A stretch of 64,000 nucleotides of DNA from Myxocyprinus asiaticus (Eukaryota > Chordata > Actinopteri > Cypriniformes > Catostomidae): positions 25,794,380 through 25,858,379 of the forward strand of contig NC_059379.1 of assembly GCF_019703515.2 (NCBI RefSeq). The letters are read 5' to 3'. The position numbers were made by a program, and so were the translations under genes. The notes below the pieces were generated by a model. It was not told the DNA's origin. It made no database searches and was given only the letters and a program-made list of their open reading frames with translations. Below are positions 37,408 to 50,000 of this stretch, piece by piece. Numbering within the stretch: the first letter of the stretch is position 1; every line of letters starts with the position of its first letter.

Positions 37408-38199
37408 TATACAGTATACAGTTTATATGCTCAATGGCATTTATGAGAAACCAGTAAAGCACAATTCAGGATTGCATGATTGATTTTCAGTGAGCCACAA
37501 GAATATCAAAGATAACCAATGATATGTAAATGTTATCATCCGCATAATAAGCATAATGTGTATAGTTTCAGGCTGTGCAGAATTTCACTGCTTGTGCTAA
37601 GTAACTGTGAATGCCAAACTTGTATCTTAAATTCATCTCCTGGAGATGGAACAGTACAAGTGCAATTATCATTTAATGTAATTATATTAACCTTCTGATC
37701 AACAGCTCTAAGCGCAAGATCCTGCTATCTCATGGTGTATTGCGATCGCTTTGTCAGCTCGCGAGAAAAATCCAATCTGCGCCAGTCGAGTTTCACCATG
37801 CTAGATTTCTGTGAGAGATACAGCAGTGTAGGCAAGCATGAAAACATTTAATTAAACTTAGCCAAGTCAGTCACGCATCAGTTATCAGCAGCCCTAGGGA
37901 GAGGTGAGCACTAGATGATGGCTGTGGCCTGTTAGTTATTTCTAGTTCATTTTAAATAGTCCTGCGTTGTGAAAAATTATTTTTTTTAAAAAGTGTCCGT
38001 GTAGCCTCTGGATTTCAATGCTGCTTAAAATAGTTTTAGGCGATGATCGTTACTATAACTACATATAACTTCTTTTTATGTGCCGAATTCTACATTTCTT
38101 TGCAGTATCCTGGTGAAATGAACACTAGAGGTGCTACAACAACTGTGCTTTTTTTTTATGTATTTTTTTTTACTTCCATACAAATTACGACTATAACAA
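37404..38199. other. intron-like stretch, nothing recognised
   Basis: No coding or defined repeat was seen. Confidence 0.4.
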
Positions 38200-38760
38200 C
38201 TGATTATTACTTCAATAATGCTATAAATAAGTGTTTATACTCACACACTGCTATGTTATGATATCGAAACACTTTTACTATAACGCATTTCATTTGAAAA
38301 ACAATACATTTTAAAGCTTGTATTACAGACTTGCCTACAGACTATTCCAGTAATAATAGCTGGTAGCTCACCTGGTAGAGTGTTGGACTTTGAACTTTGT
38401 AAGCGGTTCGAGACCAGTCAAGCACGCAAACTAACGTGAGACAAAGGTGTCATAGAAGCAACACAAAATAATGTGGTTGCTTCAGAAAATGTGCTTTTCA
38501 TTTCACATTTTGTTTATGGACACTATAGGTTTGGTTAAGTCATTGGTTAAGGGCAAGGATGTCTGTTTTGTGACTACTTTACATTTGATTTTAGATCACT
38601 ATTGGTTAGGTTTAGGTTAAAGTTTTACAGTAGGTCTAATATTCACCTTAAAAACCACATCTGATTATGACTCAATTTTACTTGTTTTTGCAGCCAAATC
38701 TGTTATAAGGCATGCAATTTCGTTTAGCAAAAATGTTGCTGTTTGGTCATAGAAAAGACC
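38200..38760 (+). repeat. tRNA-like dispersed repeat, copy 2
   Basis: At about 38360 there is TGGTAGCTCACCTGGTAGAG (A-box-like) and at about 38403 GGTTCGAGACC (B-box-like), as in a Lys/Ile-type tRNA-derived SINE head. It is preceded by ACACTTTTACTATAACGCAT and followed by TTGGTTAGGTTTAGG-like words, both shared with the copy at 12900-13560 in the other orientation. It does not fold convincingly as an intact tRNA. Confidence 0.5.
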
Positions 38761-39629
38761 AGAGTAAAAATACACAGCATTCAAAATGTGTGGTCACAAG
38801 ACTGCTGTAAAACATAGGCCGTGCTTTGTTTAATATAAAACATCCTCACAAATTTTTTCCAATATTCTTATATAACAATTCTTTGAAGTGTCTTGAACCC
38901 TATAAACTAATAGAGTACAATTAATGCAGTCTAATTAATTCTAATGGAATTTGACCATACAATTTGTATGAAGCAGATAAGACCATCACAATCTATTCCT
39001 AAAGGGTGATATTTCATTGGAATCTATAGACTGAAATTACTCTACACTCTTAAATAAATGTGTCCCCGATCTACTCAAAAAGTGATGTATCGTCTAGCAG
39101 CTGAATTCTAATGAGAAAATAGTTAAATTTGTAATAGATATCACACCACATTTATCAAATACGGGCAATAACATCATGCATTTTGCAACAGTTTAGCTGA
39201 ATATAGACTGTGGAAAAGAGCCATTGCTATCCAAGGGCATAATCATGGATAGCTGGCATATCTGCTAGAACAACTTGGTAAGCTTTGTTTTGGGATAAAA
39301 TAACTTGCATTTTTGGATGCTACCTGAATACTTTTAATATCTCCTCATGATATGCAGAGACAACTATAAGTATCATAGGTTGATTTCCTAAAAAAGTGTA
39401 AACACTCTGCCTCTGTGCCATCAAAACATTACTCTGTTTTCATCAAACCAATGTCAGACAAGAGTATTGTTCACTTTGAATCTTTATAATTTTTAATCAT
39501 CTTTATAAATGAGATTTAATGCAAAAAATCAACAAAAACAGGGGAGACTTGAAATTAATTTAAAAAGCAGACAGACACCTCTAGGATTTTACATTGCAAC
39601 TGGCCCAAAAGTTGTTGAGTCGGGGGGTA

Positions 39630-39790
39630 GGAGGTGGGGTTCGCTGTCCTTTTCTACATATCGCGGTGCCGTTTTGTGGCCCATTCTGCCTAACGCGGCG
39701 GTTAATTTCAGCTTATCACGGCCCATTCGGCCCATTTCGCGTCCGGCCCACCAGCCCACCCGGTTCTCCTGATGGCCAGTCTGCCCCTGA
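39630..39790 (-). mobile_element. repeat fragment with CAGGGGCAGACTGG end
   Basis: Reverse-complement relative of 10456-10650. The terminal word CCAGTCTGCCCCTG ends at about 39790, and the inner word TCGCTGTCCTTTTCTACATATC is shared, given here as GTCCTTTTCTACATATC. It is GGCC-rich; the open frames in it are not genes. Confidence 0.5.
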
Positions 39791-42700
39791 TCGGCCCCAA
39801 AGTGTGTCGGCCTACCGGGAAAATGCCTGGTATGCCAGATTACCAATCCAGCCTTGGACACCTCAAATTAAACCTGATATAACATAATTTTGTGGCAAAA
39901 TGCAAAGGGTGACAAAAATATTAGCCCTAGGTGTTTGGCCAACATAGACTCATGACAACTCATAATAATTCTCACGAGATGGTGAAATCCCACAATATTG
40001 TACAACTTGGCTTTATGGTTAGGTTTACGTTCTGGTAAGGAGTTAAACTTAGGGGAAAAAAAATAGTAACATTGTTAGTTGGTTCGTTTATTTTTAAAAA
40101 GCTGTAAATTTTTGTACGAACCAACTCGTACGCTTTCTTATGATTTCGCCATCTTGTACAATTATTTCAACTTGAAATCAGGTTGTATTTTGCAGTATTA
40201 TTACTGCAATTTCTCTTTCTTGTTACTTTTCATACAAATATATTGTCCTTTGTTCAATGTTCCTGTGGTCTCCAATACACACAAATTCATAGAAATTGCA
40301 GGATACTAAAATAATCATTGGAATTCAAATTTCAAATGTCTCTCTTTCTCTCTTTCTCTCTTTTTTCCTCTTTCCCTTTTTTTGTTCAGTAGTATGAAAC
40401 TTGGAGGGGGTTTTATGCATTTGTGATGGTTGATTTGTCTAAATATGTTTTCCTCCTGTGAGAGTATGTCCTAGCATGGATGAGATATGTTATTGAAGCA
40501 GCAGGTGGCCACTCCTCAGCCCTTGAGCAGCTACACAAAAGGGTGGTGGACTTTTCAGCCTCTCTCATCTTTCAGCTTGCGCTTTTTCACAATCGTGTGC
40601 TTGTACAGGTGTATTTATTTACTGCATCTACAGCATGGTGCAGAGCATTGGAACATTACTATCTATCAAGCTGCACTCACTAAGTTAGATTGCAGCTTTC
40701 AAAACAAATTACCTCCACTGTATTGAAGATTAATTTAATAGATTTTCACTGTTGCTCTTGGCCTTTGAGCTCATTATTAAGATTTTCATCGAAAGATGAC
40801 TTCTGAAGCCATTTCCCTGTTCTTTCCCTGTGATAATGATATTATTACAGTATCCTGCTGTTTGGTGCTGTCCATTATATCTGAGCACCCGTATTGTGAT
40901 GTTAGTGGCTGTAAATATGTCCCCACCTCATCCAAAAACACTAATTGGTGCGTCTCTGCAGGTGCATTGACCTAGATGTCAACTGGAGTTGCTTGCACAG
41001 TATTGGTTTCCATGGAGGCTGTATGGATGTTTTCAGAGATCATATTGATTGACATGCTTCCTCTCCATTACCGAGCATGAAAAAAATAATCAGATCATTG
41101 CAACCATGACACTGATGAAGAACAAGCACAGTCTTTAAATACTCTGATGGGGCGTTCACACCACCAGTGACTTACAATGACAAAGAAACCAAATGTCATT
41201 CATTTTCAGTGAGAGTTGGCAATTTCCTGATTCCTTGTCAAAATATCATGGCATCTTATTTTTCTTGGCAAAACATCCTATTTGTAATCAGATTTAAAAA
41301 AAAGCAATGGCCAGTTTTGCAGCCCACCAATAACATTATGGCATCAAGCGATAGGAACGCACAGGCTACTAGCGACCAATAGTACAGCGATAACATTGCT
41401 GTAAGTGTGCACAAGACTTGAAAGTCTACATGAATGCTACAGATCTGGGCCCTTATTTATAAATATTTTATATTACCACTAGGATTTCTCCAAAGAGTTT
41501 CAAGCTAAAAATTGTTGCTTAAAACCTATCCATAAAAATGTAAAGAACAAGTTTTACTAAGGAATTGGGGAAAACTTAAGGTAAGAGTAAAGGCGGACTT
41601 GACTGCATTGCTATTAATGACATCACATTTTATGAGTGATTGGTAGACAGAGAACCGCTGTTTTTCAGCAAATTTATTTTAGTCAGACAATGGGAAAAAC
41701 ACATATGTGTACAATGTATACATATACATTCATAGATAGATAGATAGATAGTTGAACATTTCTTTATTCTGTGTTGGTGCAATGATAATACGATCGTGCA
41801 TCCAGGTAGCCTAGAGATGACAACGATGCCACCTTTTTTTCTGAAGCAAGCACACATCCACAGGACGTATGTATGACATATCTCATGTCATATCATGACT
41901 GACCATTAAAAGAACAAAAAGTGGTCAGAGATCACTGCCGAACTCAATGTACATGGTAAGCAATGATTATGATTAGCCAGGTGGTAATTAATATTTATAC
42001 AACTGCTTCAGTGATAAGGCACAGAACAAAGTCAAAGGCAGTCGTTAAGTGTGACACCTTCCCTCCCTTTTTAATAGGTAAATGTGACAGGCTCACTTAC
42101 TAGGAGGGTAAAATTAGGGAGTAAGTGTGTCATTAAGTTTGTTTATTAGTCATTAAGTGTGACACCCCCACCCAATTCGAGTTGTTCTGAGTCTGCTAGT
42201 TTAGAGCCAGCTTAAGTGACACAAAGTTTAATTTTAATGTGCAACATACTTAAATAGCTCAGTTGCTGCATTAAAGAAAATGCCTGTGTGCCTGGTATAC
42301 TCATTTGAGAATGGATGTTGGACATTAATGGACCTCATGTTTTTTACTGACTTAAGAATGTGACCAGTGAAAGTGCATTTTAGCTTCTGGGATGGATTGG
42401 GATGCAGGGCAGACTTCACTTTGCGCACAGGCATCAGAATTTAGTCTGATAAAGTCTACATTATCAACATTATGGATCTGAAGTCCCCTGCGGTCAGAAG
42501 CGCAGTACCCCCTATTTTAATTCAAGAACGACTCTTTTATTTTTTTATTTTTTTATTTTTATTTATAAAAATAATATTTATGTCTTCTTTAACATCTCCT
42601 TTTAAAGCTTTATGAGCAATAAATTATAATGCTTTAAGGTGCAGAAATGAATTGCATTTTTTGACAAATGTGATTAAAATGAACACTCACATGAGATGAA

Positions 42701-43835
42701 GACTCCAGTGACATCAGTGGCCTAGAAAAAGCTGTTTAATTTGACATGGAGCAGGTTTCCACCATGCTGAGATCACATAACTATGTTGTGCAATACAAGT
42801 TTCTATAATAAAAATTATAATAATAACAATAATAATTTTCTTTTAGTACTCTATATAGCACTTTTCCATTCCTTAAGGTGTTTCACAAAGAATTCATATC
42901 TAATAGACAAATCGAGAAAACCAAAAACTTCATGCATACACAGTGATAGGTGTCAGTATACAGTCCAAAACAACGGAGATGAAGAAAAAACATAAACACA
43001 GGGTGCGTTGCATACCATTCTGAAGTGCTCATCCCTATGCCCTAATCCCTGTAGGACTAAAAAAATGATGGTCATTTGGAATGCACTTCAACGTCATCTT
43101 TACAAGCCATAGAAGCCACTGATACTGTTGCACAAAGGCTGATGCTAATGAACATCAGGTGTCCCTATTTAGACATTTGTATACTTGATTTAGCCTCAGT
43201 ATTAACTACTTTTAGAATGAAAACCTAAAATGAAAAGCTTTAAAACTGTTAGACTTTATGAGGAAATTCAAGCATCATTTTTGAAATAATTGTGTTTTAA
43301 TTATTTTAATAAAAAGCTGAACCAGTCAGTAGTTTAGCCTAAATTATTAAAAACATTAAATGCTTCTTTTAATATTTTTTTTTATTTCAACCTATTTCTT
43401 TTATTTATTTTTGTTTAACAGATCAAACAAATTTACAGTAAAACAACACAAGCAATAACCAGTTTCAAACAAAAATAAAACAGAATGCCAAGGGTTTAAA
43501 ATGTTTATATAATTTCATTAGAATAATTAAAGGCTTTTATAAACCACAGAGATAAAGGGGTTGTCACATGTCACATGCTGTCACATGCACACCCAAATGC
43601 TTTTGCAGGTGCAGCTTGTTTAATTTATAATACACCTGTCAAACCTGCAGATTAATGGCGTATTGTCTGGTTCCGGTCACTTGGGAGGGAAGTGTGCATT
43701 AGTTGAACCTTGTGGAAATGTTTAATTCGAAGGGCCTTCGAAACATATATTTTTGAGCACTTTGGTTTGAAGCGACCCTTCAACATGGCGGCCATGATTT
43801 TTCTCCCTTTTAAGTGCCCTTCAGTGCTACAGCCT
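39791..43835. other. repeat-poor stretch with a diverged Harbinger-like relic
   Basis: At 41155-41420 the words GGGGCGTTCACACCACCAGTGAC, given as GGGCGTTCACACC, plus ATTCCTTGTCAAA and GCCCACCAATAAC match the interior and end of the 22761-23476 element with heavy divergence. (ATAG)n lies at 41733-41751. At 42783-42900 AAT-rich DNA precedes a TATAGCACTTTTCC word typical of fish dispersed repeats. From about 42998 GGGTGCGTTGCATACC may begin another old element. No gene was recognised. Confidence 0.4.
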
Positions 43836-44154
43836 TTAAAGCTACATTATGTAACTTTTTTAGCCCTCTAGCGGTTGAAGCATAAAACTGCAAGTTACTT
43901 GTGGGGGAACATTGTTTTGGTAATTACGTGAGGAAAAAGACAGATATCCGAGAAATGTGTCTTATGAGCAGGTATGTAGCTTATCTTCCGCTGTTGTTTT
44001 GACTTATTAAAAACGTCCTGGTTACTTTTGTAACCTCCGTTCCCTGATGGAGGGAACGAAACGTTGTGTCGATGTAGTGACACTAGGGGTCGCCCTTGGG
44101 AGCCCCAAACACCTCTGATCGTTGAGAAAAGGCCAATGGGAATTGGCGAGTGGA

Positions 44155-44193
44155 ATTTGCATGCCACTCCCCCGGACATACGGGTATAAAAGG
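44155..44193 (+). promoter_or_regulatory. inward-facing octamer/TATA module in DIRS copy A 3' terminus
   Basis: ATTTGCAT at 44155-44162 and TATAAAAGG at 44185-44193, with CCAAT at 44133-44137. It points into the element, antisense to gag. Perfect matches to the octamer and TATA consensus are seen; activity is inferred. Confidence 0.5.
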
Positions 44194-45228
44194 AGCTGGC
44201 TTGCAACCACTCATTCAGGTTTTGTGCTAAGGAAGGGTCCAGGCCATTTCAGCGGGTAGTTCAGAGTTGTGGCAGGAGGGACACAACGTCTCGTTCCCTC
44301 CATCAGGACGTTCCTTATCTGTCACTCACTCGATGTTGTGTCGATGTAGTGATACTAGGGGTCCCTATACGAAATGCCACAACTAGCTGAACTGTGTTAC
44401 GTGGACTGGCGGTGCGAGATGGGCAAACCATTGCGTGCCTCATAGCCAGCGCACCTGGCCATCACGTAACCTCCCCCAATGCTCCTATGAGCATCGTACG
44501 GTCCCTCACACGTCGGGGACAAGTCGACTGCCCAAAATGGGGACAGGCCACCCCAGCCGTGGCCTCTTCTCTTCTTTTTTTCTCCACAAAAAAGAATGGA
44601 AATCGTTCAGCTGGGGGCTATAAATCTCCGCGTTGGGGGGTTTCCATTCCCAAGGGGAAGACACCGCGGAGACCACATCCTGCCCGAAGGGGAGGCAATT
44701 GTGTGGAAATACGTCACACGGTCTTACCGAGTCTTGTCGGCAGTGTCGCATGTGGAGAAGTCCCCGTGGTAGGTCCTACCCAGAGGGGACAGAGCTCAAC
44801 AAACACAGCGACCGGTGGCAGAGGGAAACTCTTCCCAAGGCAGATGCGGGTTTACCAACAGGGAAACCGTCTTGCAGAATATACATCACACGGGGTTACA
44901 AACAGGCAACCAGCGCATGTGGAGCACCTACCCCAGTACAGGGCCTAATAGCACATGTACTGGGCCGGCATCGAGTTTCTCCACGAACTCGCCTGCCACA
45001 GGGCTAAGGAGGAAGGACATCCAGGGTTCACGACCTCGTGAACACAGCTGGGGGCTAACAAGCACATGTCTCCCCCTCCATGAGGGGAAAGGTGCTATAC
45101 ACAAGCGGTACACCCATCCAGTTGTCCCGCCAGCTTACATATTCATACCTGACAACACACGGGACGAACTGGCTCAACCTGGAGATTGAGGAACCTTGCA
45201 AATGTCCAGTTGAGTCCTCGGTGTCAGA

Positions 45229-45714
45229 CTAGACCAGCCCGCTCTCTGATGCTGCGATCGGGAGCTCATCCACTTCACGAACGCCGAATGAGATTGCGAA
45301 CTCGCCCTGAGACGAGCCGGCGGTCTCATCCCAGAACTCGACCGGGGCGAACGAGCATACTGGGGAATGGGAGGTCCGTGGGGGGTTACCTGGCAGAGCG
45401 GCTCCCATTGGGGTCCCCAAATCGCCCCCAGTGCTAACCGACGCAGCCTCAAACCCGTAGGTAGAAGGACCGAGACGGGGAGCCGCTGGGGTGGCTTTCC
45501 CTCTAACGAAGGAAAGCCGCGACCGCAACGTTGCCATGGTCATGCTCTCGCAGTGAGAACATGACCCGTCCACGAACACTGTCTCTGTGTAGGCAGCGCC
45601 CCAGCACGTAAGACAGCGATCGTGGCCATTGGAAGCGGAGAGGTAACAACCGCAACCAGGAATTAAACACAGACGGAAAGGCATCTTTAAAAAGATGCTC
45701 TCTGTCAGTGCCAC
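45229..45714 (-). pseudogene. DIRS gag-like frame, copy A (truncated)
   Basis: The conserved start is MPFRLCLIPGCG at about 45684. A cysteine/histidine pattern follows (CGCYLSASNGHDRCLTCWG, then CSHCESM), shown as separate pieces, resembling a zinc-binding fold of the fish DIRS first ORF. It aligns with copy B to ESGLV, where a CAG glutamine codon in B is TAG here. The remainder of gag is deleted; the sequence moves directly into the 3' region. Non-functional. Confidence 0.75.
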
Positions 45715-45957
45715 TCTTTTAGTAGGGAAAATATACTTTTTTATTGCAAGAATATTGTACTCTTTTAGACTGTCGAAGCGTCCAGAGGCGTTCTCTGCAC
45801 TCCACTGGTGCGCGAGGGGGAGAAACCGTTGTAATGTAAACTTGCCGTAAACACCAACAGTTTTTTAGAGGTGAATGAAACGGCAGAGGATTCAGCTCAC
45901 TGAACACAACCGCTTGGCTCCGAAGAAAAAATCTGAATGAGTTGTGGCGAGCCAGCT

Positions 45958-45995
45958 CCTTTTATACCGTATATCTGGGGGAGTGGCATGCAAAT
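45958..45995 (-). promoter_or_regulatory. octamer/TATA module in DIRS copy A 5' terminus
   Basis: On the - strand ATTTGCAT (45995-45988) and TATAAAAGG (45966-45958) lie 29 bp apart, upstream of the gag-like frame that begins near 45684. This is the sense promoter position. Confidence 0.55.
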
Positions 45996-46738
45996 TCCAC
46001 TCGCCAATTCCCATTGGCCTTTTCTCAAAGATCAGAGGTTTTTGGGGCTCCCAAGGGCGACCCCTAGTGTCACTACATCGACACAACGTCGAGTGAGTGA
46101 CAGATAGGGAACAGTTGTTTTAAAATAAATAGCTTTACAGAAGTTAGGCAACGATGACATGGACATAACAATTGGTAGTCATATCAGATAAAGTCAAACG
46201 GTGGAAGCTATTATAACTTAGCTGGCAGGCAAATAGACCAAGGTAGTAACTGGTTTAGAGATTGGAGTTGTTACCAGCATTAAGTAATTTTTTCCTTCCT
46301 CGAAGATGAAATTCAAAGCACTGCAGTACCACAATCCATAATAAAATTAGAGTGGCTAACGCTATCTAACGAACAACCAAGCTAAGAGAGCTTCCTGGCT
46401 AACTATCAGACCAATAAAATATCTTACCTGTCGAGCAAGAAAACTCCATCTCTGGGTCAGTTTTAAATCCTTTCAGATCTTGGAGTTGTCGCCACCTCTG
46501 AAAAGCCAATCTGATGCTGTTTTGTGTTTTATTACAGGCTCTGTCACTTTCTCTTTTTGCTTGCAGACTCTTCTCGGTTGAAGGTCTCTTTATTTGGAAA
46601 ACGGGTGATTCCCCAGAGGGTTGTCTTTCTGAATGATCTATGGTTAATATTGCTCATGTGTTGTGGCTACAAGCTTTCAGCTATCACCGCACATACACAC
46701 GTGCTGTAGTAGCTCCAGAACTTCTTCTTTATTTATGG

Positions 46739-46825
46739 CAGGGGTGGGTAACGTCAGGCCTCAGGGCTGTATAAAGCAAAAAAAAAAAAAAAAAAGAAAA
46801 TGTCACTGATTCAATAAACTGTAAA

Positions 46826-46898
<73 letters not shown>

Positions 46899-47069
46899 TT
46901 AAAAATAATTTTAAATGATTTAAGTGTTTTTTTCTTGGTGCGTGAGCACGTAATGGAATGCATATGTTAAGTTCAACCCACTTTCAGAAATTGCAAGCAT
47001 TGTATTGCTTATGAATAATTTTGTAAATACTCGAATGACCCTTACTGGAGAAAAGATTCCCCACCCCTG
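46739..47069. mobile_element. hAT-type MITE, 331 bp, with internal (TA)n
   Basis: It starts CAGGGGTGGGTAACG and ends TTCCCCACCCCTG, with an inverted core CAGGGGTGGG. A perfect 8-bp duplication ATTTATGG (46731-46738 and 47070-47077) defines it. It contains (TA)n at 46829-46895, about 33 units. It is nested in the TTAA element. Confidence 0.88.
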
Positions 47070-47606
47070 ATTTATGGTTATGATGTAAACATGCATGGAT
47101 GAATGATGGAAGTATGCAATTTCCTGCCAAATCCATCCAGACAGCTCTAAAATATAATTAATTATTATAGGCTTACCATAGTGAATCGGGGTAAGGCAAA
47201 TACATGGTTTGGAAGATGGAGTGCTTGATCATTAATTAAATTTGTTAATTTCTAAAAAAAAAAAAAAAAAAAAATCTTACATAGTGTAGCTTTAAAAACA
47301 CACTTTTTTCAGCTTCTTTCATGCGACGCAATATGCAACCTATCATGCACATACTACTGTTTGAAACATTTATTGTTGAATAATGCCTATTGTTTTACTA
47401 TTTTTTTTAAAAGTAGAAGGCAGTATACAGTGTATACTGCACAGTATTCAGTGAGTAGTAAGCTAGTATTCCATTCAAAACATTGCCTCTGAGTGCACTT
47501 TTAAAGAGTTTGTTTATTTATTTAACTTCATGGGTCCTAATTAACACTAAGACTGTCAATGCCGTGCAGTTTATATTTTATATTTTCCCTTTCAAAGTAG
47601 CTGCCT

Positions 47607-47608
<2 letters not shown>

Positions 47609-47669
<61 letters not shown>

Positions 47670-47687
47670 GAGAGAGAGAGAGAGAGT
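47609..47687. repeat. (TG)n(GA)n microsatellite
   Basis: About 27 TG units followed by AAAGAGAGAGAG units. Confidence 0.95.
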
Positions 47688-47945
47688 CGGCAATGTAGCC
47701 TTTGCAGCCTGGTAGTTCCAATGTCTTAGTTTGGCTGTTTTTATTGTTTTCATTATCTAAATTATGGCTTTGACTTATCTTCCCTTCGCTTCCTATTGCT
47801 TTTGTAATCACAGTTTCTGAGCACTGCTCCTCTGCTGCTGGGAGCTTCTTGTCTTATGGTTTTGTCTGACTTTAGCTAGATAAAGCAACATTGCCTGTTT
47901 CATTAACTCAGGTTCCTACGTAATGGTTTGCACACAGCTGTGAGA

Positions 47946-47947
<2 letters not shown>

Positions 47948-48023
<76 letters not shown>
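47948..48023. repeat. (TG)n microsatellite, interrupted
   Basis: About 36 TG units with GGGTGTGCG and GGGTGTG interruptions. The two TG tracts are 260 bp apart. Confidence 0.95.
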
Positions 48024-48026
<3 letters not shown>

Positions 48027-48029
48027 TGT

Positions 48030-49875
48030 TTGTGTTGATGTCAACGGTTATAAGGGCATAAAGGTGTATATAAAAGTGTGAGAGCATTTTCCTTTCTCTT
48101 TTGCTGTTGCTATAGTTGGTGATTCTTACACTAATATTTTAAAAGTTAAGGACTTACATGCTTGTGACAAGCACAAAAGCAATGCATGAAGAAATGCAAT
48201 GTTATTAAAGCCATTGTACTAAGGGTTGCACAGACTAACGTAGTCAACACCTTCAGCCTGAAGTCAACTAGTCGTGCACCATGTAATTTATAAAATGCAT
48301 CTGTAGGAAATACAGCATGTGTGAAGCCTGGTGGCTCTGCACTGAAAAGGAACAATGGCACAAATATAGGCTGTAATGTTCTGTCAGACTCACATTAAAT
48401 TGATTGGTGTTTGGTGTTTGACTGTGTCTCTCTGCTCAACAATGCAACACATTAATGTATCAAGAACAAACATACTTATTCTATGTATCTGTATCGCAAA
48501 TGTGCATAGCATTGTATCAACACTGATAATATTAAGAACATTCAATAGGTTCTGATAAAGATGACACAAATGCCAGGTAACCTGCAATATATGCAAATTG
48601 GCCTTCAAATATAACCAAAATACTAGTATTATGCTGGCTTGTTCGCTTCTACAAGAACACGATTCAGCAACAGTTTAGAAAAGTGGAAAAAGACAGGGAG
48701 CAGCCTGTAGCTACAGGTAGTCCAGGCTAAGCTAAATATGTTCAGACACTTATGTTATGCCAACCTATTGTGGCACACTTCTAATAAAAAGGTGCTTACC
48801 AGGAGATAACATTATGCTAACGTTTATTTCATCCTATACGATCCGTTCACATAAAAAACAACGCTCAGACCGTCAGTCATTATTTTCTCCTCAGATGTGA
48901 AACTACTACCAACTATGGCAACCCATAGGACCCCAGGCACAGTCTAGCAGGCTATCTAATGCCTGACGACATATAGCTATGTTGATCATTTTGTAAATAC
49001 ATAAAATTAGCTAAAATCCATTTCATTGTAGTGAACGTAGACCTATCAATTGTATACTGTAGGATAGTATGTGTAGGGGAGCTGGATTTCAACTCTGTCA
49101 ACTCAACAGAGTTGAGCTGTAACGGAATACATGTAACAGCGTTGCGTATTCAGAATACAATAATGAAGTAACTGTATTCAGCCCCTGTTACATCCTCAAG
49201 CACCTGTATTCAGAATACAGTTACTTTATAAAATTTTGTTAGAATACTTTTAGAAAACAATTCTTGTCAATCAAGTGAGAAACTTGATTTTTTAAATTAT
49301 TTTTTCATTATTTTTTTCTGAACAGCGCAGATTTGTGCTGCAAATACGTCTTCTCGCTCTCTCATCTCTAGATCAGCAGCAGCACGTGACTGCAGCATTG
49401 CCAGGGTTTCATGCAAAATTTGGCTAATTTTAAAACACAATCACAGGTTAAAATCAAATAATCATGGGTTGTGTTTTTGGGATACTTTCAAAATTGACTG
49501 CGGTCAACAAAATGTCTGATGGTAGGCACTAAAGAATAGAAACTATAATTTAATATCTGGCAACCGCACCGGCACATCTTAACAATCAGCACGCTGTCAG
49601 CTGTGCAGCAGTATCAATATAGTCGGCAACGATATTTCCACAAATATAACATTCGCGCACGTTACATTATTTTTCGCGATTGTTGCTGTGTAAATAAATT
49701 TATACAGCAGCTGCAGATGTGGCTTCTGTGTAAATACGGAGTAAAGATGGATGGCTCATGATCAGTATTTGATGAGTCATGTCCACATCAGAAACTTGCA
49801 GAAATGTTGAGAAATAGCAGTTATTAATGACAATAATAAATATGGGAGAAAGTAGCCAACTGCTAAGACTTCTTT
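48030..49875. other. stretch with a degenerate hAT-like fragment, no gene
   Basis: Around 49115-49260 words such as GTAACGGAATACATGTAACAG and GTATTCAGAATAC recall the 16282-17113 family but are reordered. No coding was recognised. Confidence 0.4.
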
Positions 49876-49879
49876 TCTT

Positions 49880-50000
49880 CTTTCAGCGGCTCCTGTTAGG
49901 GGTCGCCACAGCGGACCATCCATGATCCGCATATTTGACTTGGCACAGGTTTTACTCTAGATGCCCTTCCTGACACAACCCCCAGTGGATGGGGGACTCA
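49880..50000 (+). repeat. dispersed fish repeat fragment
   Basis: Contains GGGGTCGCCACAGCGGACCATC and GATGCCCTTCCTGACACAACCC (given as GGGGTCGCCACAGCGGA and GCCCTTCCTGAC), words I recognise from a repeat common across teleosts. Its class is not certain and the ends are not visible. Confidence 0.45.

Larger units (their letters stand above)
44015..46112 (-). mobile_element. DIRS-like retroelement copy A, internally deleted
   Basis: DIRS elements use a tyrosine recombinase and carry inverted terminal repeats plus an internal complementary region. Here the left terminus (44040-44200) and right terminus (45945-46095) are inverted copies sharing GTCGATGTAGTGACACTAGG, the GGGAGCCCC block, ATTTGCAT and TATAAAAGG. 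The internal complementary region is at 44285-44360, where TCGTTCCCTCCATCAGGA abuts CGTTCCTTATCTGTCACTC, joining the words of the two outer ends. The only coding remnant is a gag-like frame. Reverse transcriptase, RNase H and recombinase are absent. It sits inside the TTAA element and head to head with copy B. Confidence 0.8.
43836..47295. mobile_element. TTAA-flanked element, AGCTACAYTATGTAA family, with nested insertions
   Basis: TTAA (43836-43839) then AGCTACATTATGTAACTTTTT; the right end is AAAATCTTACATAGTGTAGCT then TTAA (47292-47295). The ends are inverted over about 15 bases plus a tail with mismatches. The span is inflated by a DIRS-like element (44015-46112) and a hAT MITE (46739-47069), leaving about 1 kb of its own sequence. 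A 23-base A run lies at 47255-47274. The end pairing is inferred from the matching termini. Confidence 0.6.

Noticed and set aside
38360..38435. Possible functional tRNA gene
   Set aside because: A- and B-box-like words are present, but the acceptor stem and arm pairing are poor and the unit belongs to a dispersed repeat.
44394..45189. Overlapping + strand frames up to 184 codons
   Set aside because: They are antisense to the DIRS-like copy A. GC-rich text gives chance open frames, and no domain is recognised.
46524..46709. Possible exon after TTGCTTGCAG at about 46566
   Set aside because: The acceptor-like site is followed by sequence with no similarity to the expected shisa6 tail, and it lies inside the TTAA element.
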